Of a stretch of 64,000 nt of DNA, positions 42,476 to 52,543 are shown piece by piece (the first letter of the stretch is position 1; the number at the start of each line of letters is the position of its first letter). This stretch comes from Notospermus geniculatus. Lineage: Eukaryota; Nemertea; Pilidiophora; Heteronemertea; Lineidae. The stretch spans positions 171,152 through 235,151 of the forward strand of contig NMRB01000919.1 of NCBI GenBank assembly GCA_002633025.1, in the 5' to 3' direction. The notes beneath the pieces were generated by a model, which made no database searches, was not told the DNA's origin, and saw nothing but the letters and a program-made list of their open reading frames with translations. The position numbers and the translations under genes were made by a program.

Positions 42476-42950
42476 TCAAAGTTAGATGTTGCCAGACTAT
42501 AAAACCCGTTCACAGTCAGTAGTAGACAGCTCCTCCCATCAAGTAAATTACAGAGTGGTCAATTTGAACACCAGCAATGAGGGAGGAACCCACATGTTTG
42601 TTTGTATTAAAACAATCCACCAAACCACCCAAATTGTACCAAGTTGCATTTTAGATTGTCATAAAAAAATGGCAAAAAAAACATATGTAACTTGGTTTCA
42701 CATCGAAGCACAAATACATCAAGAAATAATAACAATAATTAATGTACAAAAAGAGTATTGGTAGACATTTCTGTACATTGAAGACTGCACCTTTCAGTGT
42801 AAATATTCCAATAAAAACATTTCATTCCCACTCTCGCACGTATGATTTGATAGTCTCTATCTTTCACATTTTCAACCATGTTGCTGAAACTCTGTACAAA
42901 ATATAGAAGAAAAAAAACACAACACGAATTGTTCGACTTATTCTGTCTTC

Positions 42951-45900
42951 TCAAATGTACATACTGCCATGATAACTGTTGCCATCCCCGAGGTCAAGGT
43001 CAAGGTCGTCCTGGATAGTCATTGCACTGACAGCCGCTGATGCCATGGCTATGTCTGGCATCATGTCACTTAGGACGCTCTCAGTCTGCATACTTGCTTC
43101 TTTCTGAAAGGAGGACATATCATGTGAAAACAAAAATTAGTGACGACATTCAAACTTGCATTCGTCAGAAGACTCAGCATTGTGAAGGTAATTTTCAAGT
43201 CTGAATGGTGCTCCTCTATGTTAGAATAGGAGCAGTCAGCCGCGCATATCGTCAACAGATGGCAGCAAAGTCTTAGCGGACCAATGTACAGGAAAATGTA
43301 CGTGATTACTGCTCGATCGATAATGACTGGGTCCGCTAGATGCATTGAATTGGGCCGTAGTGACACCTAGTGGTCAACTCGCTGACAGCTCCTACTACAT
43401 GTAGTTTTATTGTGCGATTTGGCTGTTCATCATTGTTGGTTTCCTTGCAGCAAAGTTCTAGCACACCAATACAAAAAAGAAAATTCCTGGCTGGTGCTCA
43501 ATTAAACATGAATCATTGAATGTGTCGCTAGGCATTGAATTGGGCCCCAGTAACAGCGATTGGTCAACTGACTGACAGATTCTATTGCCAGGCACGTTCA
43601 CAAAAGTAGAACTCACCTCTTCTGGATTATACGTGGTGACCGGAGGTATAGGACCAAAGAGATGAGGAGGTGGTGGATGGGACGTTGTTGCCTTCGGTGA
43701 CAGAGGAAGATTATATGACTGGAGTGACATTGGACGAGGTTTATACATGTGCCCGGGTGGACGAGGAACGTGATGAGGAAAATGATCCGGTTCTGGAGCC
43801 GCCGCTGCATGAAGCTGCCCCGTTTGGAACACCTGCACTGTCGAATCAGGCAGTCCAAATTCCCTGACGACCCTCAACCAAACCTGATGTGTAATTGCCC
43901 TGCGGTCGATGCACGGCAGGCAGTAGGCTCGCCGCACGAGTGGTGATCGTAGAATCTCGTCCTCTCTCCGCTGCATGTTTTGCATAGTATCTTGGTCTGG
44001 CACTGAAGAAAGCAGAAGATTAATTTGCATGTAGGTCCCAAAGGGAAACTTTTCTGCTGTTAGGGGCCACCACCAGTTAGCGGTCCTAAAACATCATGGA
44101 ATTTGACGTCACAGAGAAGAAATATGCACGCCACGACATCATCACAAATGACATGGATGTCATGGCTTACGTCTGTGACGTCAAATTTTAATGTGATGCT
44201 CGAACAGTTGGCCTCTATCGGCAGTTAGTCTCCCATTACAGCACAGGTTTCTTGCATCTGGGTTTTTCAACTTGCCTGGATTTTCAGAATTTCCAAAAAA
44301 AGTAAATTACGGTAGGGATTTTGATGCTATAATTTCTTATTTAATTTCAACACACTACCGTCCCTTCCCTTCAAATAGGCTCCCCTATTCCAAAACAACT
44401 TTTCAAATATTACTTTCTACGTTTTTGCAACAAACTGGCTTTTCAAATTAGACTGTGCCTACCTAATATAGTTCCTGCAATAATATCAACAGTTGCAGCT
44501 GAAGTGAGGTTTCCGGGGAAAAAACGAACACCATGGGTATCACCCTCAACCATGTAGAGTGTGTCAGGGATATTGGACATGTGGATTGTCCTCAGCCGCA
44601 CGACTTCATTCTCTTGGATCTGGGAGAGTTGCTCGTCTAATAATGCCTTTAACAAATGAAAATGGAAAAAATAAGTTAAATCAGAGGATCAAGTGAAATG
44701 CGATAGCTGCTTTTATTCTGAACAAAAGTAAAATCGTCTCTGAATTTTGCAAATTTTCGACCCCAACCGGGGTCTTTCTCAGGTACTTTCCAGTAGAGAT
44801 CCCAGAAGTCTTGGGTATCTTGAGTATCTTGGGTGTCTTGGGTATCTCGAGTAACTTGGGTATCTTGAGTGTCTTGACTTCTGGGATCTCTACTAGAAAG
44901 TGCCCGAGGAAGACCCCGGTTGGGGTCGAAAATTTGCGAAATTCTGAGACGACTTTACTTTTACTATCATTATGTGAGTCTTTTGTGAGTGAGACAAACA
45001 CTCTGTATACAAGCACAGCAGTGCCCCCATTTGAAAAAGACGATGAAGCCCCACAAGCAGAATTCAACAATCACAGAATTTTGCTATCCATTTTCCGTAC
45101 GTACCTTTGTCTCATCATAATACGGCTGGAAAAGCCGTGGTTTAACAAACGTGCCCATATTTTTGCCCCGTGTCCAAGCGCACGCACGGCTCTGGTTTCC
45201 CGGCTCGTCTGCCATCATATGTGATGGCGGAGTGCTAATTAGACCTCGTTTAATGGCGTTCGTTAGCACCTCGTGGTTGGGAGGAATGATATGATCAGCT
45301 CGGACATGTGGAAGCAGACTGGAGAGGATTTCCCGTAGCTCTACATCACTTAGATCCCTTTTCTTGACTCCCTTTTTACTGACACTGTGAGCTGTATGAT
45401 TCAGCAGGTTAGGTTCTGAAGAAATAGAAAAGATGCAACTTATAATGAACATGGCAAATTTACTCACAATTGTTAGATGATTGTGTGACAGTAAAGCAAT
45501 GAGGACCACAACTGCCACAATTACATGTAGGCGTCACTAGTGTTCAAACTCATACGATCCTTGAATTTGCAGATCTGCACATTTCCGCCAATTTCACAAC
45601 CACAACCTCGATCTAAAACCAGCTGGCGTGACGCAATCCATGATCCAGCAATGGTCGACTCCGACGCAACGTCGTTGAAGTCACTGTCGTGGGGTTGTCT
45701 GTGTCACATCATTCAGTTTCAGACCGAGGTCGTGGTTGCGATTTCAGCGGAAGTGCGTACCGTAGATCTTTCTCGTTTACGTCAATTTGATATTTGTCTA
45801 TTGAAATGAAACCGACATCCTGGTCCCAATCAATTTCCCACACAAAAAAACGTGCATTGTATTGGACCTGGTTACATTGTACTGCCCTATCACAGTTACA

Positions 45901-48546
45901 TATACAGTACCAATCTAAAGTTTGTTATATCCGCGCCGCGGAGTTCCGCGGCACAGATCTTTTAACAACCTCGGTCGCGCGACTAATTACCCTCGGGCAT
46001 CCACGGGTGATCCTCGGATCCGTGGTTTTCCGTGCGGGCAATTATATACACGTTAATTACCCGCATTAACAACAAAAGAGCCCATTCTCACAATGCAACA
46101 GTGATCTGGTCCAGACGAATATCCCACACAGAAAGGGGCCTGCATTGGCATTCATCAGACCACACCCTGACCATTTGCAGGATCCTTAGGTTTCAGCGGC
46201 TAAAAAGCTTTTTCCTGTTCCTAGCCCATCTAGGATCTTCTGATCCATTGATCCAACAGTACAAGTTCTGGCTTGCGAACCATGTTAAGCTCGGGCAAAT
46301 GTACCGGGTACGCTCTCGACACAGGGGGCGTTCCGCTCGCTCACTCTGCTCGGACAAATGAAAAGGGCAAGTTGACGAGGGTAAAAGGACAGTCCAGCGG
46401 AGAATTCATAAATGTCCAAAAGAGCAGCCGTACCTCTCTCTTCCATGCGCTTAACCAAGAGATTCTCTCCCCATTTCAGAACAGCACCAAGAACATCTGC
46501 CTCACTCGCCTAAAAAACAACGGAAAGAACATGGGGCATTCGGTGGAAATGATAAGAGAATGCACAGCATGAGCTTGATCAGATTCTAAGGGCCGTATGG
46601 TTGAGTTGGACTTCAGCCTGACTTTCATTGACGTCTGACTTTTCTCAATGCTTGAAGCATAAAGAAAGTCTAACTTCAGTACTTTAGGCTAAAGTCCGAC
46701 CCGAGCATACGGCTACAAGAATATTTAATTCTCAAGAGCAAGCTGTCCAACTGCTGCCTGTATTTTGTTGTTCACACAGTCTCTGCAATAATCAACACAC
46801 ACACAGATAACCAAACAGAAGTTTCTACATCAAACATACCTGCAGAAAGTCTGACGAAATGGCATTAATTAAGTAGTCTTTGGGCAAGTCTTGGATGGTT
46901 GTTGAATGGGAAATCTGTATGAATTCTTCCCTGAGGAAATGTAGAGCTTGCCGATGGACCCACGCTGAACCATGTGGTTGAGAACCCCACTGCAGGATGG
47001 AAGTCAAGTTCTCCATGCCCAGAGAGTCCACAATGATATCTTCACATCCTGAAAGGCAATAGAAATACATTACGATCAGACTTGATTTACTGAGTGGCAT
47101 TTATCACCAATCAACTGCTACCACAACAATGCATGCCATTCAAGGCCATCATTGCCATCTGTTGCTCGGATATATTATAATCTAAAACAATTTCATTGCC
47201 AATTCATTATTACATTAATTTTCATTACCGGTACCTATCAAAATCAGATTACAAAGCTGCATGCGCATGAATTTTCCACAAGTTATTTCCAATTTTATCA
47301 CCTCTGCCAAGTGGGCATGGAAGGGAATTAACGCAAGGGCCTGGATTTGAAGTCCACACATGCAAAAATCTGGTTCATAGGATCAATGCTTGCTAATTAT
47401 AATATGCAAATTACCTTGAGATAAGACAGGCAAGTCAAGAAACTGCCCAATCTGATGAATTTCCATTGCTTCATCCGCATGAGTTAGGTGACCTTTTCCG
47501 GCAACTATCGCCTGGACCTCACTAAGGCTACTGGTACTGACGCTACTTCGAATTACACATGATAGATCAACGGAGTCTATGTATATAGCATTAAGAAGCA
47601 CACGTGCATACTGCCTTGGAATAACCGTCTCATCTAAGACAATACGTGTGTGTGCCTGAAGGGCTCGTTCTGAAAACTCCTCACCGGCTCGAGCACGCCG
47701 TATTAACAAGTTTCTAAAGAATGGAGACCGTGCTGCCAGTATTGCCTTGTGGCATGGTAATTCTAATTTGCTGCTTGAGGAAGAGGCACCACAAATATCA
47801 CCATCACAGGAACCTGACATCAAGTCATGACAGTCTGTTGCAAAAACTAACACTGTATCACTGTATTCCCCAGTGTCTAGAAGATTTTTAAGATCATATT
47901 CCAAGAAGTTCGGTGTTCCAAATTCATGGCGAAGATGCACCAGTATGTCCAAGTTTTCATACCCAGAATCCTGGGGTGAAAACTCTCCTGTGTAGAGATA
48001 ACGCAAGACTGCAGAAAACAATCGAGTATCCACGCCATGTGTTTTGATTTCAACGGGCACCTGGGCTCCATATTCTGGATATTTCTTCAACAAGTCTTTG
48101 AAATATGGACACCGAGAAGACAGAATTGCACGATGGACAGGAAAATAGGTCCCACGATAGATCAGATCCAAGTCTGTGCAAAATTTATCATCGTACAGAT
48201 CACAAAGGTCCTGTTTCACTGAATTAGCGACAGGTCTTGCGAGGTCGGCGAGAAGAGTGATTTCCTTCAAGGCAATACTAGCTTCATATTCGTCCACCAA
48301 GCCACTCAATTCACGAATCGTCCAGTTTGAAGTGTATTCCCGAATTGCTTTGGCGTAATCAAATGACCGACTGTGCCTTCTAACCCGTGTCAATTTCTTT
48401 TTTAATGTCTGTAGTTTGGAAAACTTCTTTTTCTTTTCCCTTGTGGCCCCCTCTCCCTCACCAAACTGACCATTAAATCCTCGGTGCGCATTTGACGTCC
48501 GGTTTCCTGGGACATTTCTGTCAGGAAACGATGAGTTTGCCCCCAT
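42951..48546 (-). CDS. BTBD7: BTB/POZ domain-containing protein 7
   Basis: BTBD7 is a tandem BTB-BACK protein known in vertebrates as a regulator of cell adhesion and epithelial branching. Exons, 5' to 3': 48546-47415, 47048-46840, 46509-46434, 45415-45105, 44646-44463, 44002-43617, 43103-42951. They total 2451 nt, giving 816 aa, with every phase correct. MGANSS fits an N-myristoylation signal (Gly2, Ser6). A Lys/Arg-rich stretch lies at 37-60, BTB1 at about 120-210 (FPVHRAILSSRCPYFKDLL), and BTB2 at about 228-345 (LPCHKAILAARSPFFRNLL). Then come SLSEVQAIVAGK, the BACK-type helices (QGCEDIIVDSLGMENLTSIL, WVHRQALHFLREEF), HTAHSVSKKGVKKRDLSDVE, LREILSSLLPHVR, KRGLISTPPS, and a Pro-rich region. 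It ends near SVLSDMMPDIAMA, which aligns with a motif that in human is followed by a further 300 or so residues, so the C-terminus is shorter. Confidence 0.95.
43225..43396. mobile_element. Foldback MITE B (copy 2)
   Basis: ATAGGAGCAGTCAGCCGCGC at the left and GTCAACTCGCTGACAGCTCC at the right. The interior TCTTAGCGGACCAATGTACA matches the NDUFAF7 copy in reverse orientation. Last BTBD7 intron. A diverged partial copy follows at about 43530-43590. Confidence 0.8.
44038..44237. mobile_element. Palindromic MITE C (copy 3)
   Basis: GGGGCCACCACCAGTTAGCG and TTGACGTCACAGAGAAG pair with the right half (TCTGTGACGTCAAATTTTAA). BTBD7 intron. Confidence 0.8.
44708..44957. mobile_element. Two family-2 hammerhead-like repeats in inverted orientation
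   Basis: The minus-strand copy (44708-44800) and plus-strand copy (44877-44957) are head to head, separated by a run of TTGGGTATCTTGAGTATC-like units (44805-44880). The plus copy reads CCGAGGA, stem GACCCC-GGTT-GGGGTC, GAAA, ATTT. The minus copy reads CTGAGAA. Both have core substitutions. BTBD7 intron. Confidence 0.6.
45558..45802. mobile_element. Foldback MITE D (copy 5)
   Basis: GCAGATCTGCACATTTCCGC at the left and GCGGAAGTGCGTACCGTAGA...GATATTTGTCTA at the right. It lies in the BTBD7 intron upstream of exon 45105-45415. Confidence 0.85.
46587..46716. repeat. Foldback repeat, CCGTATGG ends
   Basis: GGGCCGTATGGTTGAGTTGG...TCAGCCTGACTTTC pairs with GAAAGTCTAACTTC...CATACGGC. It is similar in design to the 4875-5028 element. 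BTBD7 intron. Confidence 0.75.
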
Positions 48547-50770
48547 ACCTTACTCTCCTTTACAACAGCACCATCACAGAGAGAAAGTTTTTGTCATTCC
48601 TACAAAACGAAGGAAGAAGTTTACATTGATTATGAATTAATTACGGGATACGTACTATACTACAGGACATACCTGTATACCGGTACGTCATGATTGTGGA
48701 AACGATAAATTGAATATCAATAGGCCTATGAGCCAACAAGAAACCAGCTAGGCCAAGCCAAACACGAAGCCTAGCCCAAGTTCAATCACAGTCACACCAG
48801 CAGTATACCAAGCCAAGCCTGCTTGATGATGATATATATAATATACGGATACGATAGGCCTATTCATATTCATGAATGATTTGCCAGCATGCCACGGCAT
48901 CAATCATCATGATCATCATAATTCATAGGCCTAGGCCTAGGCCTACTCTGAATTCAGTATTCTCTCATCATTTGACATGACATTTCATTTGATTTGGCTG
49001 TTTTTTGTGTGGGGGGGATTTGGATCATAATTTATGATTTAAGGGCCAACTGGTAGGCCTCTGTTAGGGCCAACTGCTGGTACATTAATAACCAAACGAT
49101 ACATCCTGGAAAAGACAGGCAGTATTGAGTTAGGCCTGCCTCTTGACACACACCACCATGCATGTCATGCGTGATCATCTGATCATGTACACGAATGATG
49201 CACACGCACACCCCTGCATGATCAGACATGCAGACCCAGCGACAATTTTGACATTTCCGGCGAAATAAATCCATCGGGCCAACAAAAAAATCGCTACCAT
49301 GATTATCAACATGATAAGGTCTGTTGTGTATATCTTTTTCGACAAGAATAACATCTACTGGACTATACTTGACTTATTTACATGTTTTTTAGTCTCGTGC
49401 CACCAGACTCTGCAATTTTCAATTTTAGAGTCTGGTCCAGATGGTACCTTTTGCTTGTAAAAACCATCATGGCGGCCAATCTACCGCCGATGACGTAGAA
49501 CACAATGCACAATCAAAGCAAAAAGCATTCAGCGTGCGAGTAAAACTGCAGTATTTGTACCCTTTGCTGTTAGCCCTACCGCACTTTTTATACTACAATT
49601 TCGTCCTCAATCGAAAAATTATATACATACCTGTCGGAATTCCAATGAAAGACACTATAAATTGACTTGACAACACAGATTGAGGCGATTCATCTCGCAA
49701 ATTTTCACGCTTCGAGTGATCTGGGCGCAGCCATTATTCCTCCTGCAGCCTACGTCACCAACTTTTGAGATCCATGACGCATTGGTAGTGACTAGCCAAT
49801 CAGCGAAGCTCCTCTTATTTTGAATTTTCGGAATAAGAAAATTCAATGGGAATTTCGTCCCGTGCCAGACCCTCGGTCTGGCGACCTCGGAGTATGACCG
49901 AGGGGCTGGTTGCGCGAGACTACATGTTTTTTAATTGCATTTTAGGAAGCCATCTTAGAGAATCTTGGACTTGGACGTCTTCGAAAAATGCTCATAATTT
50001 GATGACGTCATCACTTAGCATTGCCGACAAGATATCATCACTGCGCCTGCGCCATTCTTGTGGCGGAAAATACAAATTACCGTAACCGGCAATCCACGAC
50101 ACGGGGCGCGCGCGGCGTCGAGTTTTAGATACGTAGTGATGTGATTCAATTCAATTCAAAAATGGTTTATTATCTCTTTGTAAAGACTACGTTTTGCTTT
50201 GGAGGAAGTTAACAGAAATTTAAACCGTGCAGGACAGGTCTAAGGAATAAATGGGATCTGTCTTGGGAATGTATCCATCAATCCATAGTGGTGGAAGAAG
50301 CGCAAGTGCAATTATTTACAGTTTATCATAATGATGATAAAATATTTAAAAAGAAACGAATAAAATGAGGCCAAAACCTTCACTGTATGTAATGCCTGAG
50401 TTTGAATTCCCTAGTTACGAAATCCGCAACCGGCGAGGACAATTTAACAGATGACATGTGTGATGTGATGTGATGTGATGTAGGACACCCGGCTTATACA
50501 ATGGTATTGAATGAGTTCAAGTAAATTTTGAGTGAAACAACCATTTTCTTGAAGGAAAGGAGAGAGTAAATTTCAAGTGTTTTTGCCATTTTCAATAGTG
50601 TGTGGACCTTGTGATCCGATGATTGAATAAAACCGACAAAACCAATTGGTTCCCAAAATAGGCATCCGACATCATTTGATATACTAAATCCGCGAGCAGT
50701 AATATGTTGAGTGCGCGTTTTTTGTCTTTGTTTCATCAATTCATGAAACTATCAGCCACAAAAACGATGA
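48547..50770. other. BTBD7 upstream region
   Basis: The BTBD7 5'UTR and promoter probably begin here. AGGCCTAGGCCTAGGCCTA occurs near 48925. TCATGATCATCATAATTC-type AT-rich sequence and a GATGTGATGTGATGTGATGT run (50457-50480) are present. A stretch at 50260-50345 matches 39360-39430 in reverse (AAGAAGCGCAAGTGCAATTA). There is no recognisable gene. Confidence 0.5.
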
Positions 50771-50771
50771 G

Positions 50772-50830
50772 ATTGACAAATCCCAAATTCCCAGATCTGC
50801 GCACTTCCGCCGAAATCGCAAACAGAACGT
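50772..50830. mobile_element. MITE D fragment (copy 6)
   Basis: GACAAATCCCAAATTCCCAG then ATCTGCGCACTTCCGCCGAA. Only the left end remains. Confidence 0.75.
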
Positions 50831-50939
50831 TACCGCGTACCGGTACCGAAAAATAAGCTGAGAAATTCGCGAAGCCCATCTAGTCGTGATGGTTGGAGGC
50901 ATAGGTAAGTTACCCTTTACGAAAATGTGCCACCTGTAA

Positions 50940-51240
50940 ATGACATTACCACGTGGTAATAGCGATACACAAAGAAATGTGTACAAAAATTGCACAATAA
51001 TTTATGGGTATTCGCCCATTACCACGTGGTAATGCAATTACAATATTTTGTTCCTGAGCGCTGAAACGCTGGCGCACAGGAACACAAACGCCCCGTCGCC
51101 GCGTCTTGGAACAAGACTGATTTTCTTGCTCCGGAGCGCTAGCTCCCGGCGCTATTTTCTTGGATGAAGTGGAGTCGCCGGCGCTCTGGGACAAAATCCC
51201 CCGTCGCCGCTCCAGCTGAACAAAATCCTGATCCATTTCT
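50940..51240. repeat. GC-rich inverted repeats
   Basis: Two ATTACCACGTGGTAAT palindromes (about 50947 and 51019) are followed by a GC-rich foldback: TTTTGTTCCTGAGCGC...CCCCGTCGCCGCGTC and GTCGCCGGCGCTCTGGGACAAAATCCCCCG. Function unknown, no conserved frame. Confidence 0.5.
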
Positions 51241-51377
51241 TAACTCGAGTCCCTCTTGACCCCGTCTGAATATCATTATCAGTCGGAATTGCCGATCCGT
51301 CAGTTGGGCGATTTTCAACAGAATGAACATTTTCAGTTACCCCTTTTTCAGCGGGAGGGCCTTTGTTTATTGACGAA

Positions 51378-51450
51378 GACGCTCGAAAGCATTGTTTTTT
51401 TTCCGCGCCGTGACCAACGAAGCGGAAACAAACAATGCTTTCGAGCGTTT
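51378..51450. repeat. Hairpin with CGCTCGAAAGCATTGTTT arms
   Basis: CGCTCGAAAGCATTGTTT and AAACAATGCTTTCGAGCG flank a TCCGCGCCGTGACCAACGAA loop region. Confidence 0.85.
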
Positions 51451-51849
51451 CCGCGCACGGAAACGCGCCAATGGAAAGCAGGCCGAGACTGAAATGAAAA
51501 AGAATGCAGATGTAGCATCTTTACTCGCGCAAGCGTTTATTTCTGTCCATGTTCATTTCTGTACATGTTCTGTACGGGTCAAATAGACAAGGAAGTATGG
51601 TCCGCTGACTGCCAAGACCGTCAGGGACAACGGGCTAACTGCCACTTATAACTTGCCTTCCATCGATGTCACTGAAGCCTGTGCCAGTGAACAGTAAAGA
51701 ATAGGCCTGTCCCCCTGTCCATCCACTTCTGTTATTCCATGACATAGTACGGTACCGGTACATGAAAAACGAATCGCAAGACGTCAGTATAAACAATAGA
51801 ATCTTTTGTGCGCCCATATTGAACTGACTGGTTACTTCTCATCGTTAGG

Positions 51850-52240
51850 CCCTGCCGCACACTGGAGCTATCCGCTGAGCAAAGTCAGTCTCGAGACCGT
51901 TTGCTCAGCAGTAGCTCGCGTGTGCGCGTATTTTTCGGTGAGTTACCGCTACCTCGCGAGGCAGAAAACTCACCGAAAAATACGCGCACACGCAAGCTAT
52001 CTGCTGAGCCACAGGGACTTGACGCGTACGGGGTATGATGTTGTCAGCCCCCACGAACAGTGTCCCGGGCCGAGAAAAAATATAAAGTTCTCTCTTTATA
52101 TTTTTTCTCGGGCCGGGACATTGTTCGTGGGGGCTGACAACATCATACCCCGTACATGCCGTACGCGTCAAGTCCCTGTGTGCTGAGCAAACGGTCTCGA
52201 CTGACTTTTTGATCAGATAGCTCCAGTGTGTGCGGCAGGC
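51850..52240. mobile_element. Three-way-junction foldback element
   Basis: The outer stem is in two blocks: CCCTGCCGCACACTGGAGCT...(51850-51872) with 52216-52240, and AAAGTCAGTCTCGAGACCGT...(51881-51910) with 52180-52209. Two long hairpins lie inside: 51913-51997 (AGCTCGCGTGTGCGCGTATT arms) and 52010-52180 (CACAGGGACTTGACGCGTAC arms, about 80 bp each). Non-coding; the two long frames are mirror shadows. Confidence 0.85.
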
Positions 52241-52262
52241 TTTTCCTGGGCCCGTACGCATC

Positions 52263-52362
52263 TAGGGTGGATTAAGGGAGGCAGAGCTTATAGGTAACTT
52301 CACGTTCGTGAGGTTATAGCTGGAATAAGCTCTACCTCCCTTAATATTCCACCTTTAATACG
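52263..52362. repeat. Foldback repeat
   Basis: AGGGTGGATTAAGGGAGGCAGAGCTTA pairs with TAAGCTCTACCTCCCTTAATATTCCACCTT (pairing blocks, not single runs). It lies directly beside the preceding element. Confidence 0.8.
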
Positions 52363-52402
52363 GGTAGGATGTTTCATTTTAATTTTTTTTAACCCGGTGT
52401 TA

Positions 52403-52543
52403 CCGAGGGAGTTTTCGCAAAGCCCCCGAAACGTCAACGCGAACGTCAAACTCATTGTTCGACGCCACGAAGACAGCATTGAACAAAAGGATAGACGTTC
52501 GCGTTGGCGTTTCGGGGGTTTTGCGAAAACTCCCTAATGTATG
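52403..52543. mobile_element. Foldback MITE G (copy 1)
   Basis: GGGAGTTTTCGCAAAGCCCC and GGGGGTTTTGCGAAAACTCC ends, with CGTCAACGCGAACGTC / GACGTTCGCGTTGGCG. The second copy is at 61439-61573. Confidence 0.85.

Larger units (their letters stand above)
37433..42950. other. Intergenic region between BTBD7 and TPC3
   Basis: It holds the TPC3 promoter/5'UTR and the BTBD7 3'UTR, neither delimitable. Repeats: element A copy 3 (38311-38517), an inverted stretch around 39030-39260 with relatives at 51230-51345, a MITE E relic (39595-39655), a tandem repeat (40575-40760), a hairpin (41285-41362), MITE C (41568-41771) and MITE D (42226-42475). I see no gene. Confidence 0.6.

Noticed and set aside
47383-47414. 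Read-through end of the first BTBD7 exon (NLHIIISKH)
   Set aside because: A GT donor at 47414 follows SQG in the right phase, and the next exon continues the conserved CEDII motif.
51806-52261. Two frames of about 120 residues on opposite strands
   Set aside because: They are mirror images produced by the foldback arms.
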